Of a stretch of DNA of 41,477 nt, positions 34,026 through 41,477 are shown piece after piece. The notes under the pieces are model-generated. The model made no database searches, was not told where the DNA came from, and saw only the letters and a list, made by a program, of their open reading frames with translations. Origin of the DNA: Cyclobacteriaceae bacterium (lineage in GTDB: Bacteria; Bacteroidota; Bacteroidia; Cytophagales; Cyclobacteriaceae); assembly GCA_016786495.1 (NCBI GenBank), contig JAEUUJ010000011.1, forward strand, positions 1 through 41,477. The letters are read 5' to 3'. Positions within the stretch are counted from its first letter, which is position 1. The number at the start of each line of letters is the position of its first letter. Position numbers and translations under genes: made by a program.

Positions 34026-36404
34026 TTATTCGCTCCGCAAAACATCAACCGGATTCATCTTTGCGGTGCTATAGGTTTTAAACGCGACAGTAAAAACACA
34101 GGCTACCACCAACAGCACGCATGATACCACAGCAGTGGTAATGGTAGGTGCCTGATAGTGATCAAAGATCGCACCCATCAAGATATCCGATATCCACATC
34201 CCCGCGTAGCTTCCAATCACAAGCGCAATCAACAGCAACACGATAAACTGACTGTTGATGATGCGGGAAAGATTTGCGACAGATGCGCCCAGGACTTTCC
34301 GTACACCGATTTCCTTCATCCGCTTGATGATGTTGAGTGAAACCAGCGTAAACAGGCCCGTGATGGACAACAGTAACGCCACGCCCCCTTCAAAAACGAA
34401 CATCACCAGGATATTCTTATTAACCTGATTAGCCTCTACCGCACCTGCATTCATAAAGCGCGCAGAATACATCCGGTTCGGGAAAACCTCTTTCCATTTT
34501 TTCTCCATGAATGAATTCACGTTCTGCACGTTTTCAGGCGAAGTATTCACGATGGCATAATTCACCCGTTCCGGATCCGCATACCGCAGCATCATCGGCT
34601 CAAGCGGTTCCCAAATACTGTAAATATCCCGGGCCACCCCTACCACATACAACTTCACGGTATCCATCCAGACAATTTCCTTTCCGATCGGTTTATCCCA
34701 ACCGAATTTGCGTACAAGTTCCTGTGTAACAATAACAGACTCCCTGCGATCAGTTTCCGAATCTTTGATAAAGTCACGTCCCTCAACCAATGTCATGCCT
34801 ACCGTTTTCATATAGTCGTCTCCAACATCCATGATGTTCGCTTCGAGCTCCTGACTTTCATGTTTAACAGGGTCATTGTAATAGTTCGAGTAGATATGAT
34901 TGGGCGATCCCGTAATGGATTTGATGTCGGGGTTACCCGCCAGTGCGTTGCGGTAAGCTTCGTATTCTGCCCGGGAGTCGACAAACGTAAAAATCACACC
35001 ATCTTTATTAAAGCCCATGTCAAAGTCGCGTTGAAACCGGGCGTTGCCTACAAATGCCGCCGAACACACAATGGCCGCCAACGAAAGCGCGAGTTGCACG
35101 CCTAAAAAAACATAGGTAGCAACTCCATTACCTCCAAATTGTTGTTTGCCTTTCAGCACAACTGCCGGATGAAACTTGCTTACGTAGAATGCCGGATAAC
35201 TGCCCGCTACAACACCTGCAAAAATCAGCACGCTCAACATCACAATCAGGAACTCAGGCTTTTCCAGGTACTGCGCTTCGAGTTTCATGTAAGGCCACAG
35301 TTTGTTGAACGCAGGAAGGAGGAAACTATCAGCCAGCACAATGCCCAACAGCAGCGCGATGAAGCAGATCACCAGTGTTTCTCCGATGTATTGCACAATA
35401 AGTTGTCTGCGCATACTGCCCATCACCTTCCGGATACCGATTTCTTTCAATCGCTTGGATGACAATGCGATCGATGTATTGGTGAGGTTAAAGCACGCGA
35501 TTAACAACATGATAACGCCCATAACCGCACAGCCAATAACAGCCGACAAAGGCGATGCATGACGGGTGATTACTCCCGGCCGGTGCGCAACTTCATCGCG
35601 AACGGCCATGCCTTTCAGTTGATCAAGCTGGAATTCACGGATTATAAAATCTTCGCGCACGTTGTTATTATTTGCAATGTACGGCTGAAGCTGGCTGGTA
35701 ACCGTTGCTACACGTTGCGGATTAGAAATGTAAACAAAAAGTGCATTGCGCTCTTTCCAGTTCGCTCCGTTTTCAAATACGGGTGATACATCCCAGTAGT
35801 TATCGTACAAGGCAAAAAGATCCTCATCGAAGCTCGAATTCCGTTTGGCAAGCTTATAGACACCTACAATTTCATACTCTTTTTTTACGTCACCATGAAC
35901 CAGGTTGGTAACTGCCTTGCCAATGGGATTCTCGTTGCCGAAGTACCGTGTAGCCAACTGATCGCTGATCACAATCTTGCTTTTGTCGGTTATGGCGGCA
36001 GCGCTGCCGCGCACAAACTCGAACGAAAACATCTTGAAAAAGTCCGGATCAATATACGCGCAATTGGTACCGAACATTTCGTCACCAATACGGATGTTCA
36101 TTCCGCCCCCGCTTACCCGTGTGAACATCTCCACATCCTTGATATTTTGCCGGACCATCTCTCCGAGCGGAAGTGGAACCAATCCGTACGCAGTCGATTT
36201 ACCCTGGTATTCACGGACGGAGTTAACCCTGTAAATGGATTCGGCATTCACATGCACCTTGTCGAACGAATTATTGAAATCAAAATTGAAATAACCGACT
36301 ACACAACATCCGATGGCAATAGCAAGCCCCGCGATGTTGATGAATACAAACAGGCGGTTTTTATTCAGGTTTCTGAACAGGATGAGAAGGTGGTTTTTTA
36401 ACAT
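34026..36404 (-). CDS. ABC transporter permease, MacB/FtsX type (first of three)
   Basis: The 792-residue product begins MLKNHLLILFRNLNKNRLFVFINIAG. It has the same two-half layout, with LKEIGIRKVMGSMRRQLIVQY and MKEIGVRKVLGASVANLSRII as coupling motifs. It is the promoter-proximal permease gene. The 194 bases upstream hold, in order toward the gene, the ATPase operon terminator, a tandem GTTC-N6-GAAC array and a sigma-54-like element. It therefore probably has its own regulated promoter, although the ATPase and adaptor it needs are encoded just upstream. The substrate is unknown. Confidence 0.88.
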   Translation of the reverse strand: MLKNHLLILFRNLNKNRLFVFINIAGLAIAIGCCVVGYFNFDFNNSFDKVHVNAESIYRVNSVREYQGKSTAYGLVPLPLGEMVRQNIKDVEMFTRVSGGGMNIRIGDEMFGTNCAYIDPDFFKMFSFEFVRGSAAAITDKSKIVISDQLATRYFGNENPIGKAVTNLVHGDVKKEYEIVGVYKLAKRNSSFDEDLFALYDNYWDVSPVFENGANWKERNALFVYISNPQRVATVTSQLQPYIANNNNVREDFIIREFQLDQLKGMAVRDEVAHRPGVITRHASPLSAVIGCAVMGVIMLLIACFNLTNTSIALSSKRLKEIGIRKVMGSMRRQLIVQYIGETLVICFIALLLGIVLADSFLLPAFNKLWPYMKLEAQYLEKPEFLIVMLSVLIFAGVVAGSYPAFYVSKFHPAVVLKGKQQFGGNGVATYVFLGVQLALSLAAIVCSAAFVGNARFQRDFDMGFNKDGVIFTFVDSRAEYEAYRNALAGNPDIKSITGSPNHIYSNYYNDPVKHESQELEANIMDVGDDYMKTVGMTLVEGRDFIKDSETDRRESVIVTQELVRKFGWDKPIGKEIVWMDTVKLYVVGVARDIYSIWEPLEPMMLRYADPERVNYAIVNTSPENVQNVNSFMEKKWKEVFPNRMYSARFMNAGAVEANQVNKNILVMFVFEGGVALLLSITGLFTLVSLNIIKRMKEIGVRKVLGASVANLSRIINSQFIVLLLIALVIGSYAGMWISDILMGAIFDHYQAPTITTAVVSCVLLVVACVFTVAFKTYSTAKMNPVDVLRSE

Positions 36405-36433
36405 GGGGGCATGTGATTGATCGCGGTCGCTAA

Positions 36434-36449
36434 GTCAAACAGGATGCCA
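36434..36449 (-). promoter_or_regulatory. Sigma-54-like -24/-12 element before the first permease
   Basis: Read on the minus strand: TGGCAT-CCTGT-TTGA. The -24 half (TGGCAT) and spacing fit TGGCAY-N5-TTGC; the -12 half has GA instead of GC. It lies about 30 bases before the start codon. It is weak alone but is supported by the dyad array 63 bases upstream. Confidence 0.4.
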
Positions 36450-36501
36450 ACCGAAAAACCGCAAATTCAATCCGTATTCATCACATTTCAGGCGTCAGAT
36501 T

Positions 36502-36535
36502 GTTCGGATATGAACGATGGTGTTCGCCCCGGAAC
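36502..36535. promoter_or_regulatory. Tandem GTTC-N6-GAAC dyads (candidate activator sites)
   Basis: GTTC (36502), GAAC (36512), GTTC (36522) and GAAC (36532) alternate with exact 10-base periodicity. They form two dyads 20 bases apart, centred about 65-95 bases upstream of the expected transcription start. A matching array precedes the adaptor operon. This is the expected geometry of NtrC-type upstream activating sites. Confidence 0.6.
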
Positions 36536-36545
36536 TGTTATACAA

Positions 36546-36574
36546 TAAAAAACCCTGACGGTACGCGCCAGGGT
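36546..36574 (-). terminator. Intrinsic terminator of the adaptor-ATPase genes
   Basis: On the minus strand ACCCTG...CAGGGT forms a hairpin followed by TTTTTT. It is 25 bases after the ATPase stop codon and just ahead of the permease regulatory region. Confidence 0.85.
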
Positions 36575-36598
36575 CGTTACTAAACTGTAAACTGATTC

Positions 36599-37288
36599 TT
36601 AGATATGGAACTGCTCCTTGATGTTCTCCGTAACCACCTTTCCGTCGAACAGGTTAACAATGCGGTGTGCATAGTTGGCATCGTACGGTGAGTGTGTTAC
36701 CATGATGATGGTTGTTCCCTCCTCGTTCAACTGCGAAAGAAGCTTCATTACTTCTTCACCGTTTGCAGAGTCAAGGTTACCAGTCGGTTCATCGGCCAGG
36801 ATCACTCTAGGCTTTGCAACAATCGCCCGTGAAATCGCCACGCGCTGCTGCTGACCACCCGAAAGCTGCTGCGGGAAGTGATTTCTGCGGTGCATGATAT
36901 TCATGCGCTCCAGAACCTCCTCTACACGCTGCTTTCTTTCAGAAGCCGGCACTTTCATATACAGCAACGGCAATTCAACGTTTTCGAATACCGTCAATTC
37001 ATCAATCAGGTTGAAGCTCTGGAACACGAATCCGATAGAGCCTTTACGAAGTTGTGCACGCTGACGCTCGGAATATTTGGCAACTTCGTGCTCACCAAAG
37101 TGATATTCACCGCCTGATGGGTTGTCCAACAGACCGAGAATGTTCAATAGCGTTGACTTACCGCAACCTGAAGGTCCCATGATGGCTACAAACTCGCCTT
37201 CTTTGATTTCCAGGTTTATATTATTCAGCGCGGTAGTTTCTACTTCTTCAGTAGTGTAAACTTTCTCAAGATTCTTAAGTTTGATCAT
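36599..37288 (-). CDS. ABC transporter ATPase, MacB/LolD type
   Basis: The 229-residue cytoplasmic ATPase has Walker A GPSGCGKS (38-45), Q-loop [18 protein letters not shown], signature LSGGQQQR (142-149), Walker B VILADE (163-168) followed by PTGNLDS, and H-loop His199. The LTV-ENVELPL segment and the DEPTGNLDS stretch are typical of the MacB/LolD/FtsE class that drives FtsX-like permeases. It is the only ATPase in the cluster and probably serves all three permeases. It lies 100 bases after the adaptor gene and is followed by a strong terminator. Confidence 0.93.
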   Translation of the reverse strand: MIKLKNLEKVYTTEEVETTALNNINLEIKEGEFVAIMGPSGCGKSTLLNILGLLDNPSGGEYHFGEHEVAKYSERQRAQLRKGSIGFVFQSFNLIDELTVFENVELPLLYMKVPASERKQRVEEVLERMNIMHRRNHFPQQLSGGQQQRVAISRAIVAKPRVILADEPTGNLDSANGEEVMKLLSQLNEEGTTIIMVTHSPYDANYAHRIVNLFDGKVVTENIKEQFHI

Positions 37289-37388
37289 GGCTGGTTTATT
37301 TACAAGTTAGATAGTGGATGCTTATTTAGGGTGATTGGTTGTATGATACCTGAACAATTTATACTTCTTTTTCCAGAAAAAGTTACAA

Positions 37389-38642
37389 TTACTTTAAAAT
37401 CAACACCTCGTTGTTGCCAAAATTCTCGTAGGATGAGGTAATTACCTGATCTCCCGGCTTCAATCCTTCAAGCACTTCAAAGTTTTCGGTGTTCTTTCTA
37501 CCGAGTTTGACGTTACGTTTCACTGCTTTGTTACTGCCTTCTTCCAAAACAAATACCCAGTTACCGCCTGTATCCTTATAAAAGCCACCCACAGCAAGCA
37601 ATAATTCTTCTGACGACTGGCCCAATTCGATGCGCAGGCGCAGCGACTGACCTCTGCGAATTCCGGGGGGCGTTTCGCCTACGAAGTTCATATCAACCGC
37701 AAAGCGTCCGCCCGCAGCTACATCCGGATAGATGTAGGTGATCGATAACACGTAATCCTTATTGTTGTATGTGGTGGTCGCTTTCAATCCGGTTTGAATG
37801 CGGGGCAGGTAAATCTCATCGATTTCCACCCGAACCTTGAAACTGCCCAGGATATCGATCTGGCCCAAACGCTGGCCCGTGTTTACGTTTTGACCAACAT
37901 CCAGTTGCGGTCTGGCAAGCTGGCCGTCAATTGGCGCGCGAATAACGAGGTTATCCAAAATCTTCGACAACCCGTTCAAACTGGCCATCATTTTCTGTTC
38001 CGATTCAGATGTAAACCGTAACTGACGGATCCGGTCAACAGAGTCGGCCCGATAAACCTCATAGGTAATCTGCATCCGTTTCTTATTGAATTCGTAGTTC
38101 GCTTTCGTTTGCTCGTACTCCTGCTTAGAGATCAGGTTCTTTTCAAAAAGTTGCTTCTGACGAAGGTATTGAGGCTCCAGAATATCGAGTTGGTTTTGAA
38201 TGGTCGCCAGGGTTTGGCGTTGTTCAAGGTCATTTCGCATGATGTTCAGGCGAGTTTCGCGTGCACGGTTGATACTTTCGTTGAACGAAGCTTCCTGCTG
38301 CAACACAGTAAGTTCCCGGTTGAGGTTGTTCAACTCGAGAATCACATCACCTTTCTTCAGCATGGCACCGCTTTCTGCAACAACACGCTTAATTGTGCCG
38401 CCCTCTACCGCGTCCAGATACACCGTGCGGCTTGGTTCAACGGTTCCGGTTTGGGGAATGTAATCCTGAAAGATGCCGCGTCCCACCGTAGCGATCGTTA
38501 CTTTATCTTTTTCAATCACCAGGGTTGAGCGTCTGTCACCTAACAAAAACTGGTAAGCGATAAATAATACAAAAGCTGCGATACCGCCATAGAGCGCGAT
38601 ACGCTTTAACGTCCATTTTTTCTTTTTGAGTTGCTTATCCAT
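37389..38642 (-). CDS. Periplasmic adaptor (MacA/HlyD family)
   Basis: The 417-residue product has an N-terminal membrane anchor (RIALYGGIAAFVLFIAYQFLLG) and a lipoyl/biotinyl-like half (VEGGTIKRVVAESGAMLKKGDVILELNN). A long coiled-coil hairpin (about residues 110-220, ending in NLVIRAPIDGQLA) and a beta-barrel with membrane-proximal domains (GGNWVFVLEEGSNKAVKRNVKLG) follow. Adaptors of this family link an inner-membrane ABC pump to an outer-membrane channel; no TolC-like gene is in the window. Its upstream region carries a sigma-54-like element and tandem dyads, and it diverges from the sigma-54 activator gene. Confidence 0.9.
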   Translation of the reverse strand: MDKQLKKKKWTLKRIALYGGIAAFVLFIAYQFLLGDRRSTLVIEKDKVTIATVGRGIFQDYIPQTGTVEPSRTVYLDAVEGGTIKRVVAESGAMLKKGDVILELNNLNRELTVLQQEASFNESINRARETRLNIMRNDLEQRQTLATIQNQLDILEPQYLRQKQLFEKNLISKQEYEQTKANYEFNKKRMQITYEVYRADSVDRIRQLRFTSESEQKMMASLNGLSKILDNLVIRAPIDGQLARPQLDVGQNVNTGQRLGQIDILGSFKVRVEIDEIYLPRIQTGLKATTTYNNKDYVLSITYIYPDVAAGGRFAVDMNFVGETPPGIRRGQSLRLRIELGQSSEELLLAVGGFYKDTGGNWVFVLEEGSNKAVKRNVKLGRKNTENFEVLEGLKPGDQVITSSYENFGNNEVLILK

Positions 38643-38696
38643 TCTGTTTGTCTAAGTATCCGGGTGATTCTTTCGTTTGCGAATCGTCCGGATGTT

Positions 38697-38712
38697 GCCA
38701 ACAAGTGTGCCA
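38697..38712 (-). promoter_or_regulatory. Sigma-54-like -24/-12 element before the adaptor gene
   Basis: Read on the minus strand: TGGCAC-ACTTG-TTGG, then C. The -24 half is a perfect TGGCAC and the spacing is right; the -12 half has GG where GC is usual. It lies about 55 bases before the adaptor start codon. A dyad array lies 65 bases further upstream. Confidence 0.45.
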
Positions 38713-38753
38713 AGTGGGTTTATAGTCGCTTTGGTGCCTTTTCGGCAGCAAAT

Positions 38754-38818
38754 CGGCCGGATTCACGTTCAGATGTGAACGTAAATGTTCGTTACCGGAC
38801 ACGGCCGGACGCACGTTT
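38754..38818. repeat. Imperfect 17-bp direct repeat pair
   Basis: CGGCCGGATTCACGTTC (38754-38770) and CGGCCGGACGCACGTTT (38802-38818) agree at 14 of 17 positions and lie 48 bases apart. They bracket and partly overlap the GTTC-N6-GAAC array in the divergent adaptor/regulator region. Confidence 0.45.
38765..38800. promoter_or_regulatory. Tandem dyads (candidate NtrC-type activator sites)
   Basis: ACGTTCA-GATG-TGAACGT (38765-38782) is a perfect 7-bp dyad. Its GTTC (38767) and GAAC (38777) are followed at 10-base steps by GTTC (38787) and GGAC (38797). The array aligns without gaps to the one before the first permease over 15 bases, GTTCrGATrTGAACG, then N4-TGTTCG. It lies between the divergent adaptor operon and the sigma-54 activator gene. 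Confidence 0.65.
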
Positions 38819-38906
38819 GCAGGCGATTTCTGCATTTTCGAACCAAATTTTGATATACAGTCTTTCGGTATCAGTTTTGCCCACCAGCGGACATATTTGA
38901 TCGCTC

Positions 38907-40286
38907 ATGGAACAAAAACACGGTAAAATTCTGATTGTTGATGATAACGAAGACTTGCTGAAGGCAGCAAAGATGTTCCTGAAACGCCACTTCTCTCAGG
39001 TCGACATTGAGAAGAACCCGGAGGCTATTCCGGCTCTCATGAGCAACGAGGATTACGATGTTATCCTGCTCGACATGAACTTCACCAAAGATGTGAGCAG
39101 CGGAAGCGAGGGCTACTACTGGCTGGAGAAAATTCTTCAACTCGATCCTTCATCGGTAGTCGTGTTAATCACTGCGTATGGCGATGTTCAAATGGCAGTA
39201 AAGGCGATAAAAGCCGGAGCTACCGACTTTGTTTTAAAGCCTTGGGAAAACGAGAAGCTGTTGGCAACCTTATTCTCCGCGATGCGCTTGCGTGAATCGC
39301 GTGATGAAGTGCAAAACCTGAAGATAAAAAACCATGAGATCAACCAGGCGCTGAACGACAGGTTCAGTGAAATCATCGGCCAAAGCACAGCCATGCAAAA
39401 GATCTTTCAAACGATCGATCGCGTGGCAAAAACGGATGCCAATGTGTTAATCCTGGGCGAAAATGGTACGGGTAAAGAGTTAATCGCCCGAGCCATACAC
39501 CGCAATTCATCGCGCAAGGCAGAAAACTTCATCAGTGTCGATTTAGGCTCTATTACCGAAACACTCTTTGAAAGCGAACTGTTCGGACATAAAAAAGGCG
39601 CATTCACCGATGCCAAAGAAGACCGTGCGGGACGCTTTGAATTATCGAATGGCGGAACACTCTTCCTGGATGAGATCGGAAACCTTTCGATGCCCTTGCA
39701 GGCTAAGCTGCTCACCGTGTTACAAAGCCGGAAAGTAAGCCGCGTGGGCGCGAACAAAGATACCCCGATTGACATCCGGCTGATCTGCGCCACCAACATG
39801 CCGCTATACGACATGGTGAAAGAGAACCGGTTCCGTCAGGATTTGTTGTATCGCATCAACACCATTGAGGTTGAGATACCCGCGCTCCGCGACCGGCTCG
39901 AAGATATTCCGTTACTGGCGTCACATTTCCTGAAACACTATGCAGTGAAATACGACAAGTCGGTAAACAAAATCAGTGAGGGTGCCATGACCCGCATGCA
40001 CAAGCACCCGTGGCCGGGAAACATCCGCGAGTTGCAGCACGCGATTGAACGTGCCGTAATCCTGAGCAACACCAGCGTACTTCAACCGGAAGATTTCAAC
40101 TTCGCCCCGGTTACACAACGCGAAGACGGACAACTCAACCTCGACCAATACAACCTCGAGGAAGTGGAGAAACTCCTCATCCGCAAGGTGTTAAAGAAGT
40201 ACAATGGCAATATCACGCAGGCAGCTTCCGAGCTTGGCCTGACGCGGTCTTCGCTTTACCGCAGACTTGAAAAATACGGTCTGTAA
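38907..40286 (+). CDS. NtrC-family sigma-54-dependent response regulator
   Basis: The 459-residue product has three domains. The receiver (1-120) has acidic DDNED, phospho-acceptor Asp56, Thr89 and Lys111. The AAA+ domain (about 153-385) has Walker A GENGTGKE (184-191), the sigma-54 contact loop GAFTDA (231-236) and Walker B GGTLFLDEIG. The C-terminal Fis-type helix-turn-helix is NITQAASELGLTRSSLYRRLEKYGL. The loop reads GAFTDA rather than the canonical GAFTGA; the core GAFT is intact. It should hydrolyse ATP to open sigma-54 promoters when phosphorylated, most likely by the kinase encoded 84 bases downstream. It probably targets the divergent efflux genes. Confidence 0.93.
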   Translation: MEQKHGKILIVDDNEDLLKAAKMFLKRHFSQVDIEKNPEAIPALMSNEDYDVILLDMNFTKDVSSGSEGYYWLEKILQLDPSSVVVLITAYGDVQMAVKAIKAGATDFVLKPWENEKLLATLFSAMRLRESRDEVQNLKIKNHEINQALNDRFSEIIGQSTAMQKIFQTIDRVAKTDANVLILGENGTGKELIARAIHRNSSRKAENFISVDLGSITETLFESELFGHKKGAFTDAKEDRAGRFELSNGGTLFLDEIGNLSMPLQAKLLTVLQSRKVSRVGANKDTPIDIRLICATNMPLYDMVKENRFRQDLLYRINTIEVEIPALRDRLEDIPLLASHFLKHYAVKYDKSVNKISEGAMTRMHKHPWPGNIRELQHAIERAVILSNTSVLQPEDFNFAPVTQREDGQLNLDQYNLEEVEKLLIRKVLKKYNGNITQAASELGLTRSSLYRRLEKYGL

Positions 40287-40324
40287 TCTGCGTCTGATTC
40301 GGTAAATTGCTGTCTTTAAAACTA

Positions 40325-40359
40325 ACCCGCCAACGCGAACATCCTGTTGGGCAGCGGGT
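40325..40359. other. Inverted repeat between regulator and kinase genes
   Basis: ACCCGC-CAAC (40325-40334) can pair with GTTG...GCGGGT (40346-40359). The hairpin ends 11 bases before the kinase ATG and has no T-run. It may modulate kinase translation rather than terminate transcription. Confidence 0.35.
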
Positions 40360-40370
40360 AACGTACAAAC

Positions 40371-41477
40371 ATGCTTAAAGACTTCCGGTCGCGGGTAATT
40401 CTGCGCACAATTTTCCTGGCAATTTCCCTGTCGCTTGCGGTCTACATGATCGGCAAGACCAATATGCTGTTTGCCGCCATTCTGATGTGCGTGATCATTG
40501 TTTTTCAGATTGCCGAACTGTTTCATTTCGTAAGCCTTACTAACCGCAAACTCACCCGCTTTCTGGAATCGGTTAAGTATTCCGATTTCGTTTCAGGATT
40601 TACGGCCGACAACAAGCTGGGCAAAAGCTTCAAGGAACTGAACATCTCATTCAACGAAGTACTGGAGGCCTTCCGAAAGGCGCGTTCGGAAAAGGAAGAA
40701 CACTGGCAATACCTGAATACTGTAGTACAACAGGTTCGCACCGGGATTTTATCGTTCGATACAGACGGTACCGTTCAGTTGATCAACATGAATGCGCGCA
40801 AATTTCTGAATATCCAGAATATCAAGAACATCCACGAACTGAAGGAACGCAACTACAAGCTGCATCATATCCTAACAACCACCGAACCGGGCAAGAGTTC
40901 GCTGTATAAAGATGCTAACGAATTTCATTTAACCATTCAGGCTACGGAACTGCGCATTCGCGGAGCGGATGTCAAGCTGCTCACACTCCAGAACATTCAA
41001 CCGGAATTACAGAAGCAGGAACTGGAAGCCTGGCAGAACCTTACCCGGGTGCTCCGGCATGAGATCATGAATTCGATCACGCCTATCTCTTCACTGACGT
41101 CAACCCTCAAAGACATTCTCGATTACGACCTCACGCAAAAGGGAGATCATTTCGAACTGAAAGCAGAAGGCGCTGACGATTTGAAAGAGGGGTTGAATAC
41201 CATCGAGAACCGAAGTAAAGGCCTGATTAAATTTATTGACGCCTACCGGGAATACACCTCACTGCCCAATCCGAAGCTTAAAACGATCCGGTTAAAAAGT
41301 CTGATCGAAAAGGTCGCCATGCTGATGCGCCAGGAAATGAAAAATTACCGGGTCGATTTTCACTACGAATGCCATTCCGAATACCTGACCATTCAGGCAG
41401 ATGAAGAGATGATTGAACAGGTATTAATCAACTTGCTGAAGAATTCAGCAGAAGCAGTGGCGCAGGTTGAGAATCCC
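40371..41477 (+). CDS. Sensor histidine kinase, N-terminal part (cut by window end)
   Basis: The reading frame from the ATG at 40371 is open to the window edge (369 codons). Two membrane helices lie near residues 10-50 (TIFLAISLSLAVYMIG, MLFAAILMCVIIVFQI) with almost no loop between them, so there is no large periplasmic sensor. A PAS-like domain follows (WQYLNTVVQQVRTGILSFDTDG, INMNARKFLNI), then the H-box VLRHEIMNSITPISSL (His230). The start of the ATPase domain has the N-box QVLINLLKNSAEAV. The H-box form HEIMNSITPI is like NtrB-type kinases. It follows the NtrC-type regulator and is its likely partner. The catalytic G-boxes lie beyond the window. Confidence 0.9.
   Translation, partial: MLKDFRSRVILRTIFLAISLSLAVYMIGKTNMLFAAILMCVIIVFQIAELFHFVSLTNRKLTRFLESVKYSDFVSGFTADNKLGKSFKELNISFNEVLEAFRKARSEKEEHWQYLNTVVQQVRTGILSFDTDGTVQLINMNARKFLNIQNIKNIHELKERNYKLHHILTTTEPGKSSLYKDANEFHLTIQATELRIRGADVKLLTLQNIQPELQKQELEAWQNLTRVLRHEIMNSITPISSLTSTLKDILDYDLTQKGDHFELKAEGADDLKEGLNTIENRSKGLIKFIDAYREYTSLPNPKLKTIRLKSLIEKVAMLMRQEMKNYRVDFHYECHSEYLTIQADEEMIEQVLINLLKNSAEAVAQVENP

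Noticed and set aside
35895-36401. 168-codon open frame on the plus strand opposite the first permease
   Set aside because: It mirrors the conserved permease N-terminus and shows no protein-like hydrophobic pattern or family motif.
38109-38528. 139-codon plus-strand frame opposite the adaptor coiled coil
   Set aside because: The regular codons of a coiled coil often leave the opposite frame open; no motif or promoter supports it.
1-41477. CRISPR arrays, insertion sequences, prophage or integrative element boundaries
   Set aside because: No regular spaced repeats, transposase or integrase motifs, or paired terminal repeats were seen, and coding style looks even across the window.

Overview
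The window looks like a chromosomal segment of a Bacteroidota member, probably Cytophagales-like. The evidence is: type III glutamine synthetase, head-GIN (DUF2807) and retropepsin-like secreted proteins, very large two-domain FtsX/MacB permeases, a fused two-domain lycopene cyclase, start regions without Shine-Dalgarno sequences, and several promoters resembling the TTTG-N19-21-TAnnTTTG Bacteroidota consensus. Genes are dense on both strands. No stretch over 300 bases lacks a gene, and I see no tRNA, rRNA, CRISPR array, insertion sequence or prophage.

Layout. 1-161: 5' end of glutamine synthetase III (minus). 396-6525: small membrane and envelope proteins, a TerB-like protein, a lipoprotein amidohydrolase, and an LtaS-like membrane phosphotransferase followed by an outer-membrane protein. 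6526-8816: crcB-capA (minus) and a divergent secreted esterase. 8960-11688: a phosphate uptake pair (PiT transporter, OprO/P-type porin) with a Pho-box-like repeat array in front. 11759-14175: secreted aspartyl protease overlapping a protein with four starch-binding-like (CBM48) modules. 14253-17514: rhomboid protease and two polytopic membrane proteins. 17511-21203: cytochrome bd oxidase (cydAB), a glycosyltransferase and a small membrane protein (minus).

21305-28630 is a light-response and carotenoid locus: a B12-binding MerR photoreceptor-type regulator (CarH/LitR), an ECF sigma factor, then a tightly packed run of crtI, crtB, idi, photolyase, SRPBCC protein, crtZ and fused lycopene cyclase, several joined by ATGA overlaps. 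The encoded enzymes would run from IPP/DMAPP and GGPP through phytoene and lycopene to beta-carotene and zeaxanthin. A GGPP synthase is not in the window.

28627-41477 holds a small lysine-rich protein and an ABC-type efflux system: three paralogous permeases, one MacB/LolD-type ATPase and one MacA/HlyD-type adaptor (all minus). Divergent from these lie an NtrC-family sigma-54 activator and a histidine kinase cut by the window end. The two efflux promoter regions share a tandem GTTC-N6-GAAC array at the same distance (within 2 bp) upstream of sigma-54-like -24/-12 elements. I read this as a self-contained two-component/sigma-54 regulon, the most interesting regulatory signal in the window.
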